IMG/VR virus record: IMGVR_UViG_3300025645_000598
Coordinates: 1-20,162 of that record
Source: a virus
DNA length: 20,162 nucleotides
Strand: one strand, 5' to 3'
Part shown: positions 13,179-20,162 of the stretch, one piece after another
Numbering within the stretch: the stretch's first letter is position 1
Layout: every line of letters starts with the position of its first letter
The notes under the pieces: model-generated
What the model saw: only the letters and a program-made list of their open reading frames with translations
What the model was told of the DNA's origin: nothing
Database searches by the model: none
Position numbers and translations under genes: made by a program

Positions 13179-13207
13179 ATTGTGTATTTTATTGACGCGG
13201 CCGTCAA
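13179..13207 (-). promoter_or_regulatory. Weak promoter candidate and inverted repeat upstream of the TetR-like gene
   Basis: On the minus strand TTGACG (13207-13202), 17-nt spacer, CACAAT (13184-13179). TTGACG and CGTCAA form 6-bp inverted arms spanning 13192-13207. The motif TACCCCGTACA (downstream, around 13180-13170) resembles sequences in the 7400-7700 control region. The -10 box matches only 4 of 6. Confidence 0.35.
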
Positions 13208-13716
13208 CGATAAATATCAGCGCGTCCGATGTTGATAAAACAATTTTCTTTCGACCACGGTAGCTTGTTGTTAACTCGACTAATCGTCTGATTGGCTGAT
13301 ATTTGCCGGAAATCGTTTAAAAATTGCTCGAAGTCTACCCATCGCGGGTCGAACTCGTGGCAAACCTTGTTGACGTTTCGTTCCTTACCTAGCTTGCAAA
13401 TCCCGATGATTTTTGCCCAAGCGCGATATATCGACGTCCGATTGCCTGGCGTTTGCTCAATATCCCCAGTGCAATTCGCGTGTTTAGTTTTAGTCCCGAC
13501 GTTTCCTTCCTTATACAAGCAACCGCACGACTTTGTGATACCGTCTCGCAAACTTCCGGGGTTGACGACTTTTTGAGCACCACATTCGCATAAGCAAACA
13601 AGCATATGGCGCGACCCTCGATTAGCTTTCGGTCGATGTTCGTACCCCGTGACGAGAAGACGCCCGAATTTCTTATGCAAATATGGGGATATATCGAAAA
13701 TCAGGCCCCTGCTCAT
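13204..13716 (-). CDS. HNH-type (AP2/HNH-like) homing endonuclease
   Basis: The product is 170 residues from the ATG at 13716. The N-terminal part has the module FGRLLVTGYEHRP...LVCLCECGAQKVVNPGSL and DGITKSCGCL, a Cys-rich motif typical of phage AP2/HNH endonucleases. The second part has SIYRAWAKIIG and then WVDFEQFLNDF...TISRVNNKLPWSKENCFIN, the degenerate HNH finish (Asn-x-N-x...W-x-x-E-N-C). The usual TIDRIDN is TISRVNN here, so a catalytic Asp is replaced by Ser and activity may be reduced. It begins with ATGA overlap on the nuclease gene upstream; AGAGGG lies 6 nt before the ATG. A longer frame reaches 13779 but lacks support. It is AT-richer than its neighbours, as expected for a mobile gene. 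Confidence 0.8.
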   Translation of the reverse strand: MSRGLIFDISPYLHKKFGRLLVTGYEHRPKANRGSRHMLVCLCECGAQKVVNPGSLRDGITKSCGCLYKEGNVGTKTKHANCTGDIEQTPGNRTSIYRAWAKIIGICKLGKERNVNKVCHEFDPRWVDFEQFLNDFRQISANQTISRVNNKLPWSKENCFINIGRADIYR

Positions 13717-14198
13717 AGCGTGCCCTCTCCCGTGCAGAAGGCAGCGTCGCCGCCGCCCGACGTGACCAGTTGAGCCCATGCCAATTGCGCTTGCTCATGG
13801 TCGTCGCCGGTATAGCGCCAGCCAACTTTTTTACATTCGCGGGACACGAAGAGCGCAACGCATTGGCCGACGTGCCGCTGCTCAATAAGCATTGGGCGCC
13901 AGCCTATCAGGTCCGCGGACTTCATGACTGCGTTGACCTGCTTTGACTCATTCGCCAGGCCATAGCGCACAGGGACGCCCCGGGAATCAATCAGGGCGCC
14001 GACATTGTTGCGGAATAGGCGTACCCCTTTGCGGGCGGCTTCCAGGCGAACGGCGGCTTGTACCGCGGCTTCACTGGTGCCCTTTACTTCCGGCGGTAGG
14101 CCGTGGCCGCCGTGCATGCCAAAGAGCCCGGCAAGCTCTTGGAGTGCGGCCATAGTGACCCCGTGTCGGGCGGCCCATTGGTAGACGGCGGGGCTCAT
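13713..14198 (-). CDS. VRR-NUC domain nuclease
   Basis: The 161-residue protein carries the VRR-NUC (PD-(D/E)XK) pattern: SEAAVQAAVRLEAARKGVRLFRNNVG (catalytic Glu in the first helix), RGVPVRYGL, SADLIGWRPM (metal-binding Asp), ALFVSRECKKVGWRYT (E-x-K) and QLAWAQLVTSGGGDAAFCTG. Stand-alone VRR-NUC proteins in phages are structure-selective nucleases that process branched DNA, often near helicases and replication genes, as here. About 55 residues precede the nuclease core. The start at 14198 overlaps the preceding stop as ATGA, and the end overlaps the HNH gene as ATGA, so it is a coupled member of the replication operon. Confidence 0.88.
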   Translation of the reverse strand: MSPAVYQWAARHGVTMAALQELAGLFGMHGGHGLPPEVKGTSEAAVQAAVRLEAARKGVRLFRNNVGALIDSRGVPVRYGLANESKQVNAVMKSADLIGWRPMLIEQRHVGQCVALFVSRECKKVGWRYTGDDHEQAQLAWAQLVTSGGGDAAFCTGEGTL

Positions 14199-14401
14199 TG
14201 ACGCGACCAGTATCCATTATCAATAGGTGCGTCAATTTCCAAATTTGCCACAGGAACCGCCCGCGTTCGATCTTGAAATTTAACATCAACCGTTTTGCCA
14301 AAAACTCCGACAACTTCCCCTCGAAGATCGGCCATATTTTTGTCGCTACCGCAACGTTTAACGACGGACGATTTGAATTTAACTTGATTTCCAATTTTCA
14401 T
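14195..14401 (-). CDS. Small hypothetical protein, 68 residues, SH3/KOW-like
   Basis: GGAG lies 8 nt before the ATG at 14401; a GTG at 14410 in the same frame is too close to it. The sequence ([18 protein letters not shown], then LRGEVVGVFGKTVDVKFQDRTRAVPVANLEI) has the rhythm of a small beta-barrel (SH3- or KOW-like), with G-x-V-x-G turns and a V-x-V-x-F strand. Such barrels bind nucleic acid or partner proteins; no function can be assigned. Its ATG overlaps the stop of the cytosine methyltransferase gene (ATGA), and its stop overlaps the nuclease start (ATGA). Confidence 0.7.
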   Translation of the reverse strand: MKIGNQVKFKSSVVKRCGSDKNMADLRGEVVGVFGKTVDVKFQDRTRAVPVANLEIDAPIDNGYWSRQ

Positions 14402-15411
14402 GGTCGGCACTCCAAATAAGTTTCTATGAAAGCTTGCGCTTGCGCGGCGTTGATCGCGTTACCGTAGGCGCGCAGGCGTCCCACTCGGGCGGGAGCCCCA
14501 TGAGCCAACGGGAATGTGCCGGGTTCAACTGGCCGCCACTTTCCATCTCGGCAAAAGAGCCAATCAGCATCCGACCATCTGCCGTTAACCGGGCCGGTTG
14601 AGGGTGTTGCGTCAATAACGCCTGAAACTCCGTGCAACTGCCGCCCTGCGCGTATTGCGTCGACTGCTGGTTCGCCGTTGGTGTGGTCCACCCGGCAAGC
14701 AAATCTTGCCGGGGCAACTGGTCGAACCTCTCCGAACCGTCCGCCCTCGGTTTTATGTCCGCTCCCGAATCTTTCCAATCCCGCGTCGTTGGTGTTGTCC
14801 ACGCGCTCAATTTGGCGGCCCCTGGCAACTTCAACGCTATTTTGCGCGACCCGTCCAGATTGGTCCCGGTGTAGCAATGCGTTGACCCAAGGCTGTCGTT
14901 GACTATCGGAGTCGGCCAGCCAGTAAAGCCGGTCGCGGATATGCGGGGCGCCGACGCCCGCAGACGGAAACGGGACCGCCCCGAAGGCGTAACCCAAGGC
15001 TTCCATGTCAGTTTGTACAAGGTCGACCCATATATCAGCGTCTTTGCTGCTAACCTGTTCACCAAAGACGACGACAGGGCTTCGCTGTCCAATGAGATGG
15101 AACCATGCTGGCCATAAATGCCGCTCGTCAGCAAACCCATTTCCCTGGCCTGCTTGGCTGAAAGGTTGGCAGGGGCAAGAGCCCGTCCAAACAGGGCGGC
15201 TGTCGCCCCATCCGGCACGACGCAAGGCATAGGACCAAACCCCGATGCCGGCAAAGAAATGGCATTGTGTGAATCCGGCAAGGTCGCTTGGTTTAACATC
15301 CTCAATACTCCTTTGGTCTACTTCACCCGGCGCAATGTGGCCGGCGGCAATTAGGTTCCGTAACCACTGTGCGGCGTACGGGTCGTTTTCATTAAAATAG
15401 GCTTTAGGCAT
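14398..15411 (-). CDS. DNA (cytosine-5) methyltransferase, phage type
   Basis: The 337-residue protein has the ordered motifs of C5-cytosine methyltransferases: motif [15 protein letters not shown] (near residue 50), motif [11 protein letters not shown] with catalytic Cys81, motif VI FGEQV (116-120, replacing ENV), motif [15 protein letters not shown] (157-166) and motif [13 protein letters not shown] near the C-terminus. The stretch between motifs VIII and X is a variable target-recognition region. It transfers a methyl group from S-adenosylmethionine to cytosine and probably protects phage DNA from host restriction. It follows the DEAH helicase gene by 11 bases. Another long open frame lies completely inside it. 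Confidence 0.92.
   Translation of the reverse strand: MPKAYFNENDPYAAQWLRNLIAAGHIAPGEVDQRSIEDVKPSDLAGFTQCHFFAGIGVWSYALRRAGWGDSRPVWTGSCPCQPFSQAGQGNGFADERHLWPAWFHLIGQRSPVVVFGEQVSSKDADIWVDLVQTDMEALGYAFGAVPFPSAGVGAPHIRDRLYWLADSDSQRQPWVNALLHRDQSGRVAQNSVEVARGRQIERVDNTNDAGLERFGSGHKTEGGRFGEVRPVAPARFACRVDHTNGEPAVDAIRAGRQLHGVSGVIDATPSTGPVNGRWSDADWLFCRDGKWRPVEPGTFPLAHGAPARVGRLRAYGNAINAAQAQAFIETYLECRP
14424..15299 (-). CDS. Overlapping gene inside the cytosine methyltransferase, 291 residues, unknown function
   Basis: This frame is nested wholly within the methyltransferase gene. AAAGGAG (15314-15308) lies 8 nt before the ATG at 15299, a better ribosome site than the methyltransferase itself has. The protein contains [35 protein letters not shown], three WxTP motifs (GWPTP, AWTTP, GWTTP), [11 protein letters not shown], a [12 protein letters not shown] stretch, and a closing [20 protein letters not shown]. 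From memory, proteins with these motifs are widespread in phages and annotated as hypothetical or methyltransferase-associated; I could not check this. In GC-rich DNA long chance frames are common, but the ribosome site and motif pattern argue for real dual coding. Function unknown. Confidence 0.6.
   Translation of the reverse strand: MLNQATLPDSHNAISLPASGFGPMPCVVPDGATAALFGRALAPANLSAKQAREMGLLTSGIYGQHGSISLDSEALSSSLVNRLAAKTLIYGSTLYKLTWKPWVTPSGRSRFRLRASAPRISATGFTGWPTPIVNDSLGSTHCYTGTNLDGSRKIALKLPGAAKLSAWTTPTTRDWKDSGADIKPRADGSERFDQLPRQDLLAGWTTPTANQQSTQYAQGGSCTEFQALLTQHPQPARLTADGRMLIGSFAEMESGGQLNPAHSRWLMGLPPEWDACAPTVTRSTPRKRKLS
15300..15314 (-). promoter_or_regulatory. Strong internal ribosome binding site for the nested frame
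   Basis: AAAGGAG (15314-15308) with an 8-nt spacer before the ATG at 15299. It lies in the methyltransferase codons for Gln-Arg-Ser and has no use for that frame. Confidence 0.6.
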
Positions 15412-15422
15412 GGTCGTCGCTT

Positions 15423-17174
15423 TTATGGGTTAGTCGAGAAGTATGCCCCAGCGTTGACGGTTCCGTCAATACCGAACTTGGCAAGCTCGACGGTCACGCG
15501 CTCCGCAAGCTCCGCGGCTTCCCTGGCGTTGAGGGTTTGCGCGTTCGCAACGTCGACGCCGAACTTGTGATAGAAGCGGCGGTAACTTTCGGACTCCCCG
15601 CGGCCTTGGGCATTCTCAAGCCCCGCCCACCAGGCAATGACATTCCGCAAAGCCTTTTGGCCTTCCCGGCGTTCCCAATGCCGTCGGCGCACGGCCCCGA
15701 CCACTTCCGGCCCGGCGCCGTAGGGAATGACCGGGTCGCCGTCAATGCGGGCAATCTCCCCGCGCAAGGCGGCCAGGGTTTCCGCGTCAAGCTCCAACAG
15801 GTCGCCGTCGACAAACTCCGGGACGCTCCGGCTGGGCGGGGGCGGGTAGTGGCCGCAGTAGGGGCAGCATTTATAAATCCGCTCATAGGGTTGGATGCAC
15901 TCCGGGTTGACGCAAACCCGCATTGGGATGGCGTCCGACTTGCCGCTGCTTCGGCGCTCCCGGCGGTCTAGTGACCACTCCCGGCGGGCGTCCGGGAGCC
16001 CGTGCCGGAGTACGTTGCCGACGTGGTCGATGATGTAGGCGACGGGCTTTTCGCTGGCCGCGATTGCCGCCCGGCGCTGTTCGTCCGTCAAGTGGGCATG
16101 TACGGCCGCGGCTTGCTTGGACAGCATGAGGCGCAACGCCCGTCCAAACTGTTGGCAGAAGAGCGCGAAAGACTCCGTCGGCCTGGCGAAGCTCACGACC
16201 TCAATTGCTGGAAGGTCGAAGCCTTCCCCGAACAAATCCACATTGACAAGCTGCAGGATTTCCCGGGCCTTGAAGCGCCGGAGAATTTGGGAGCGGAGCG
16301 CGTCCGGGGTCTTGGCGCTTACCACTTCCGCGGGCACGCCGGCCGCACGGAACGCCGCGGCAATTTCGGTCGCCGCTTCAACGTCGACGGCGAAGGTAAC
16401 GCCAAGCTTGCCCGGCGCCAGCTTCAAATAATGGGCCACGACGTCCCCGGTAATGTGAGACTTGTGGACCGCCTTGCGTAGCTGGTCCGCGTTGTAATCG
16501 CCAGTTGCCTGGCTCAAGGCGACTTGGGTCAGGTCAAGGTCGGACGGCGGCGCAAAAATGCGGTAATCCGTCAAATACCCCATGTTGATAATGTCCCGCA
16601 TGGAAGGGGCCAAGACCATGGCGTCGACCAGGCCGTCCGCGTGCCGCCCCAGGCCCTTGCCGTCCGCACGTAGCGGCGTGGCCGTTGGGAGTAGCGACCG
16701 GGCGTTCGGGAACATGACGGCAGCAATGCCCCACTTGTTGGCCTTTAGGACGTGGTGCGCTTCGTCTTGGACGACCAAGCGGGTTTGCATGAAGAAGGGG
16801 TCGGCCGGGTCCATGCGTATGACGGTATCAACCCCGCCGACGCCGGTCTTCGCGTTCGGGTCAAAGAAGGAATAGCCAAGCTCCGCAACCTGTAGGGCGC
16901 TGATTATCCGTATCAGGTTCGACCCCTTCTTGGCGCCAAGGATGCGATGCCGCACGCCGTTACGGGCCAGGGCAATAGAAATTTGGCTTACCAGTTCTTG
17001 ACGGTGCGCGATGGCCGCCGACGCGCCCGGTTCGTCATAAAGTACCTTTGACAGAATCACGGTTTTACCGGACCCCGTGGCCGCCACGGGCATTACGTTC
17101 AAGGCGCCCGCGTTCCATGCTTCGTACACGCGGCGCTCAAGCTCGGCTTGAAAGGGTCTAAGGGCGACTGGCAT
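15423..17174 (-). CDS. DEAD/DEAH-box SF2 helicase with C-terminal zinc finger
   Basis: The 583-residue protein shows SF2 motifs in order: Q-like LRPFQAEL, Walker A ATGSGKT (32-38), motif II DEAH (137-140), motif III TATP (164-167), motif V-like VDLFGEGFDLP (about 312-322) and motif VI QQFGRALR (341-348). A Cys cluster CVNPEC...CCPYC (421-440) forms a likely zinc finger. It resembles the phage UvsW/RadD-type helicases that remodel branched DNA or restart forks. It starts directly after the upstream methyltransferase stop (TAAATG, no gap); GGGAGG lies about 11 nt upstream, inside that gene. It ends 11 bases before the cytosine methyltransferase. High G+C, unlike the two genes upstream. Confidence 0.92.
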   Translation of the reverse strand: MPVALRPFQAELERRVYEAWNAGALNVMPVAATGSGKTVILSKVLYDEPGASAAIAHRQELVSQISIALARNGVRHRILGAKKGSNLIRIISALQVAELGYSFFDPNAKTGVGGVDTVIRMDPADPFFMQTRLVVQDEAHHVLKANKWGIAAVMFPNARSLLPTATPLRADGKGLGRHADGLVDAMVLAPSMRDIINMGYLTDYRIFAPPSDLDLTQVALSQATGDYNADQLRKAVHKSHITGDVVAHYLKLAPGKLGVTFAVDVEAATEIAAAFRAAGVPAEVVSAKTPDALRSQILRRFKAREILQLVNVDLFGEGFDLPAIEVVSFARPTESFALFCQQFGRALRLMLSKQAAAVHAHLTDEQRRAAIAASEKPVAYIIDHVGNVLRHGLPDARREWSLDRRERRSSGKSDAIPMRVCVNPECIQPYERIYKCCPYCGHYPPPPSRSVPEFVDGDLLELDAETLAALRGEIARIDGDPVIPYGAGPEVVGAVRRRHWERREGQKALRNVIAWWAGLENAQGRGESESYRRFYHKFGVDVANAQTLNAREAAELAERVTVELAKFGIDGTVNAGAYFSTNP

Positions 17175-18197
17175 TTATGAGCAAGCCTCCCAAATTGGAT
17201 CGCCAGTAACGTCTTGAAATTTGTCGTTTGCAACAATTGATCCGTCATGGCATTCGATTACAGCGAATGTTTGCAAATTCAAAAATAATTTGCGATTGAA
17301 CAATTCGGCCAAATTGTTTACTGCCATGTTGAAATATGACGGCTTTAACTCAGATCCGGCAAATTTGCGATCAGCTTTAATTGCGCAATGTGCAGTTGAT
17401 CCAATTCCGCTAAATGGGTCAAACACAATATCGCCCGGATTGCTCCAAAGCTCAATGCCTCGCTCGATGATGTCAAGTGCCATCGGGCAAATGTGGCGTT
17501 CATCTTCATCATCACGCCCGCCGCGATAGTTGAGCGTGCGACTTGATCTGACGTCCATCCATACTGGTGACGCGTATCTGCGCCAGCGGTTATGACTCAA
17601 GTTACCATCAGTCGGTTCGTCCTCACCAATAAATTCGGTCAGCCCGTGTTCGTGCGCCACCGGTTCGGCATTCACGCCAGGCTTGCGGAATGTCAAAAGG
17701 TATTGCGGAAGTCCTGCGCGAGATAGTGCCGAATCCTTGCAAAGTTGCTTGTGCATTAGGCCTATGGCTTTGGTGCGAGTAGCTTCGATCAGAGGGTCTT
17801 TCCATATCACATGCTCACTGTGATAGATAAACCCGTGTTTGATGAATGCCGCGATCAAAGCCCCGCGAAAATCCTTTAATCCGATGTATCCGTCGCGGCT
17901 TTTCATCGCGGGCAGATTCATGCAATCGACAGACACATTGCGCCCCGGCATCATGATTCGCATCAGCCCTTGAATCACAAAATCAAAGTGTGCAAAAAAT
18001 TCAACATCAGACCTGCAATTACCAATGTCGCGCTCAGAGTTCGAATATGCGTACAGGTTTGAATATGGCGGCGAAAAGATAGAATAGCCGACCGAATTTG
18101 CTGGCATCATGTTCATGACTTCAACACAATCCCCGTTGTAAAGGGCGCATTTGTCGTTAACGAATTGATCGATGATTTGCATATTGATTACATCCAT
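17175..18197 (-). CDS. DNA N4-cytosine/N6-adenine methyltransferase, class beta
   Basis: The 340-residue protein has motif IV SPPY at 42-45 and the SAM-binding motif I DPFSGIGST at 260-268, followed by GSELKPSYF. This order (IV before I) marks the beta class of amino-methyltransferases; SPPY is commoner in N4-cytosine enzymes but does not exclude adenine. The long middle segment (about 100-250) would hold the target recognition part. It probably modifies phage DNA to escape restriction; no cognate restriction nuclease is visible. The ATG at 18197 overlaps the end of the SNF2 gene by 10 bases; an ATG five codons later (18182) is an alternative, and neither has a strong ribosome site. G+C is visibly lower than in the helicase gene downstream. 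Confidence 0.9.
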   Translation of the reverse strand: MDVINMQIIDQFVNDKCALYNGDCVEVMNMMPANSVGYSIFSPPYSNLYAYSNSERDIGNCRSDVEFFAHFDFVIQGLMRIMMPGRNVSVDCMNLPAMKSRDGYIGLKDFRGALIAAFIKHGFIYHSEHVIWKDPLIEATRTKAIGLMHKQLCKDSALSRAGLPQYLLTFRKPGVNAEPVAHEHGLTEFIGEDEPTDGNLSHNRWRRYASPVWMDVRSSRTLNYRGGRDDEDERHICPMALDIIERGIELWSNPGDIVFDPFSGIGSTAHCAIKADRKFAGSELKPSYFNMAVNNLAELFNRKLFLNLQTFAVIECHDGSIVANDKFQDVTGDPIWEACS

Positions 18198-19531
18198 GAA
18201 GGTAAGTTGATGAATTTTTTAGGGGCGTAGTCGGTGCGTTCTCTGATAGTGCCGACAACCTCTCGCCGTGTGAACTCTCGCATGTGACTGACCATTTGAT
18301 CGGCCATCACATCGGCTTGCGCTTGTTTGCGGTCAAGATTGTCTTTGACTGCACCTTCGGCCGATGTGTAGATGATGTACGTACACACCTCGCGTTTTTG
18401 GCCGAACCGATAGCATCGGCGCACGGCTTGATAAAACTTTTCGTAGGAATCATCAAGCCCAACAAATGCCACATTTCGGCAATGCTGCCAGTTGAGTCCG
18501 AATCCGCAGATTTTTGGCTTGCTGATAATTACCCGAGCATTGCCGTGTGAAAATTTGGTTATCAATTCTTCTTTTTTGGATGATGGCAATGATCCAAAAA
18601 CCTCGACTGCATCGGGAATCAGGCTTGCTAGAAGTGCAGATTCGTCATTCAAATTGCACCAGATCACCCACGGTTCATCTGACATGTTCACCATATCAGC
18701 GAGAAGTCTGCATCGAGCGTCAATCGATACCTTGCGAGCGTTGCGGCGTTCGGTCATTGTGTTGGCCCGTGGTGCGTCAACATCAATCTGACAATCGACC
18801 ATATGCATGGGGGGCAGTTTGTACCGTGATCCATCAAACCCCAGATCGGTCGGACTACGGATGAACGCTGCCCATGTTGCTAGCCATTCCCAAAACTTTG
18901 TCTTTCCGTGACCCTTCAATCGCCATTTACTTGTGTCAGATCCATCGTGCGTGAAGAACATCGCCAGCATCTCAGTGTGTTTCATGACTCCCAAAAATTC
19001 AGCCTGACTGCCAAGCTCCATGTAATCATTCGGGCTCGGCGTAGCCGTGCAACTTAGCCGATACGGGGTTTCCGCAAATTTGGCAATTGTTGCCATGCGC
19101 GTTTTGGAATCTTCGCCCTTCAAAATGGATGATTCATCTAGCACCACTCCGATAAATTGTGATGCGTCAAAATGTTGAATCATTTCATAATTCGTGATGA
19201 TGATCCGATGGCCATTCACCTCTGATTGATGGCGCATGTATGTGACTGTGATGCCAAAATGCGCGCCTTCTTCAACTGTTTGCTGCGCTACGCAAAGCGG
19301 CGCCACAATCATTACAGGTTTGCCGGTGTAATCTGCCACGGCGTCAGCCCATGACAATTGCATCAGTGTCTTACCTAGGCCGGTGTCGGCAAACACTGCG
19401 CTACGCCCCTTTTTCAACGCCCATCTGACGATGGCTTCTTGAAAGTCAAACAAGTTGACATTGAGATCTTCTGCATCAAATCCCCCATAGACGTCCGTGA
19501 CGGACTTGCGCTTTAAAAATTCCTCGTACAT
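18188..19531 (-). CDS. SNF2-like DNA helicase/translocase
   Basis: The 447-residue protein contains the two RecA-like lobes of SNF2-type SF2 ATPases: LFDFQEAIVRWAL (Q-motif region), Walker A ADTGLGKT (48-55), motif II LDES (131-134, DES instead of DEAH), motif III TATP (162-165), motif IV-like PWVIWCNLNDES, motif V SKPKICGFGLNWQHC and motif VI QAVRRCYRFGQ (368-378). Phage SNF2 proteins of this size act in replication, recombination or remodelling of protein-DNA complexes. AGGAG lies 9 nt before the ATG at 19531, and a promoter is positioned at 19561-19590. It is the first gene of the left-facing operon and overlaps the methyltransferase gene. The pair shares a lower G+C than their neighbours. 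Confidence 0.92.
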   Translation of the reverse strand: MYEEFLKRKSVTDVYGGFDAEDLNVNLFDFQEAIVRWALKKGRSAVFADTGLGKTLMQLSWADAVADYTGKPVMIVAPLCVAQQTVEEGAHFGITVTYMRHQSEVNGHRIIITNYEMIQHFDASQFIGVVLDESSILKGEDSKTRMATIAKFAETPYRLSCTATPSPNDYMELGSQAEFLGVMKHTEMLAMFFTHDGSDTSKWRLKGHGKTKFWEWLATWAAFIRSPTDLGFDGSRYKLPPMHMVDCQIDVDAPRANTMTERRNARKVSIDARCRLLADMVNMSDEPWVIWCNLNDESALLASLIPDAVEVFGSLPSSKKEELITKFSHGNARVIISKPKICGFGLNWQHCRNVAFVGLDDSYEKFYQAVRRCYRFGQKREVCTYIIYTSAEGAVKDNLDRKQAQADVMADQMVSHMREFTRREVVGTIRERTDYAPKKFINLPSWM

Positions 19532-19546
19532 GTGCTGGCTCTCCTG

Positions 19547-19576
19547 TTGACGTGTTCGTCATTATCGGTTTATAGT
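19547..19576 (+). promoter_or_regulatory. Rightward sigma70-like promoter
   Basis: TTGACG (19547-19552), 18-nt spacer, TATAGT (19571-19576) on the plus strand, with a predicted start near 19583, about 40 bases before the ATG at 19624. It physically overlaps the leftward promoter. Confidence 0.65.
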
Positions 19577-19590
19577 TGCCCCGTAGTCAA
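19561..19590 (-). promoter_or_regulatory. Leftward sigma70-like promoter of the replication operon
   Basis: On the minus strand TTGACT (19590-19585), 18-nt spacer, GATAAT (19566-19561): five of six in each box. The predicted start lies near 19554, about 23 bases before the SNF2 helicase ATG. Most of it overlaps the rightward promoter, so the two should compete for polymerase. Confidence 0.65.
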
Positions 19591-19623
19591 TCCCCTGTAA
19601 TCATTTTTTGGAGAGTTTCCACC

Positions 19624-20162
19624 ATGAGTATGCAAATCAACGTCGACCCTGCAGCCCTCTCGCAAGAACAACGCGAAGCGGTAGCCGGTTTCATTCTCGC
19701 TTACCCTGGCAAGGCTTGCGCCGGAACGTGCTGCCATGCTGTTGCGGAGATTCACGCCCACACGCACCAGGCGCCGGTCGCTTCCGGCGAAACTGGCCCG
19801 GCACTCGACCCGGAGATTGCCGCCCTTGTCAAAGACGACGGGGAGTTCCAAGCGTCCGTCGCTTTCGGCTCCCACGGTTCGCCGGCACTTGACGCGGACG
19901 CCGCCAAACTGAACGCCATTTTTGGACAAGGTGCCGCCGGTCCCACTATTGGCGACGTCGGCCTTGCCCCGGTCGCGGCTTTCGGAGTGCCCGCCGCCCC
20001 TTTGGCCCTTTCCACCCCCGCAATTGCGGGGGCCTCTACCGTTGCCCCGCCGCCCCCGGCGAATACTGCCCCGATTACGACGACGCCTGGCGTTGCCTCT
20101 TCGGTCGCCCCTGCAAGTTTGACCGCATCTAACTCGGGTGTAGATTTGGACGCCAAGGGCTT
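19624..20162 (+). CDS. Unrecognised phage protein with Ala/Pro-rich linker, 3' end outside window
   Basis: GGAGAG lies 8 nt before the ATG at 19624. The frame stays open to the window edge (179 codons). Residues 1-45 (MSMQINVDPAALSQEQREAV, then AGFILAYPGKACAGTCC) form a helix plus a Cys cluster with nearby His residues. Residues about 100-165 are an Ala/Pro/Thr-rich linker (repeated VAP, APP, TTT). The visible end (SGVDLDAKGL) resembles the beginning of a small phage domain that I recall continuing as LPWDxRIH, but the key part lies outside the window, so this is a guess. It is transcribed divergently from the replication operon by the promoter at 19547-19576. Confidence 0.75.
   Translation, partial: MSMQINVDPAALSQEQREAVAGFILAYPGKACAGTCCHAVAEIHAHTHQAPVASGETGPALDPEIAALVKDDGEFQASVAFGSHGSPALDADAAKLNAIFGQGAAGPTIGDVGLAPVAAFGVPAAPLALSTPAIAGASTVAPPPPANTAPITTTPGVASSVAPASLTASNSGVDLDAKG

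Noticed and set aside
13205-13263. Fragment of a mobile element near the HNH gene
   Set aside because: No transposase, terminal inverted repeats or target duplication visible; the AT-rich composition is explained by the endonuclease gene.
17175-19531. Helicase plus methyltransferase as a DISARM, BREX or type III restriction system
   Set aside because: The other required components (drmB/drmC, brx genes, Res nuclease) are absent, and the context is a phage replication operon.
19752-20156. 134-codon minus-strand frame at the right end
   Set aside because: Ala/Gly/Pro-rich antisense shadow of the right-facing gene, which has a ribosome site and promoter.

Overview
The window looks like part of a tailed double-stranded DNA phage genome or prophage (Caudoviricetes). 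It carries a left-facing head/packaging module (terminase small and large subunits, DUF1073-type portal, SPP1 gp7/Mu F-like head protein, DUF2213 protein) and a left-facing replication and DNA-modification module (SNF2-like helicase, N4/N6 methyltransferase, DEAH helicase, C5-cytosine methyltransferase, VRR-NUC nuclease, primase/SF3 helicase). The generally high G+C, the GGAG-type ribosome sites and the sigma70-like promoters suggest a Gram-negative, high-GC host. A betaproteobacterium is my guess, at low confidence. I see no tRNA, rRNA, IS element, integrase or CRISPR array.

Layout. (1) 1-7393, minus strand: TerS, TerL, portal, head-morphogenesis and DUF2213 genes in the usual order, but interrupted by three homing-type endonuclease genes (GIY-YIG, GIY-YIG, HNH). 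Each of these overlaps the start of the structural gene downstream of it. (2) 7394-7736: an AT-rich intergenic region with a 46-bp near-perfect palindrome, flanking direct repeats and TACGGGGT motifs; it separates left-facing TerS from a lone right-facing gene (7737-8306). (3) 8347-10268: three small left-facing transcription units, each driven by a near-consensus sigma70 promoter whose spacer is filled by the same 19-bp palindrome. One unit encodes a 33-repeat pentapeptide protein and ends in an intrinsic terminator. (4) 10251-19531, minus strand: a tightly packed early/replication operon with many ATGA or TAAATG junctions. Its first two genes (SNF2 helicase and methyltransferase) are visibly poorer in G+C than the rest. 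(5) 19532-19623: two sigma70-like promoters on opposite strands that physically overlap and fire divergently. (6) 19624-end: the start of a right-facing gene cut by the window edge.

The most unusual items are as follows. A 291-codon open frame lies entirely inside the C5-methyltransferase gene in another frame and has its own AAAGGAG ribosome site 8 nt before its ATG. A three-copy promoter/operator cassette implies one repressor controlling several accessory genes. The 46-bp palindrome may be an origin or operator. The endonuclease/structural-gene overlaps look like precise insertions that rebuild the translation start of the essential gene downstream.
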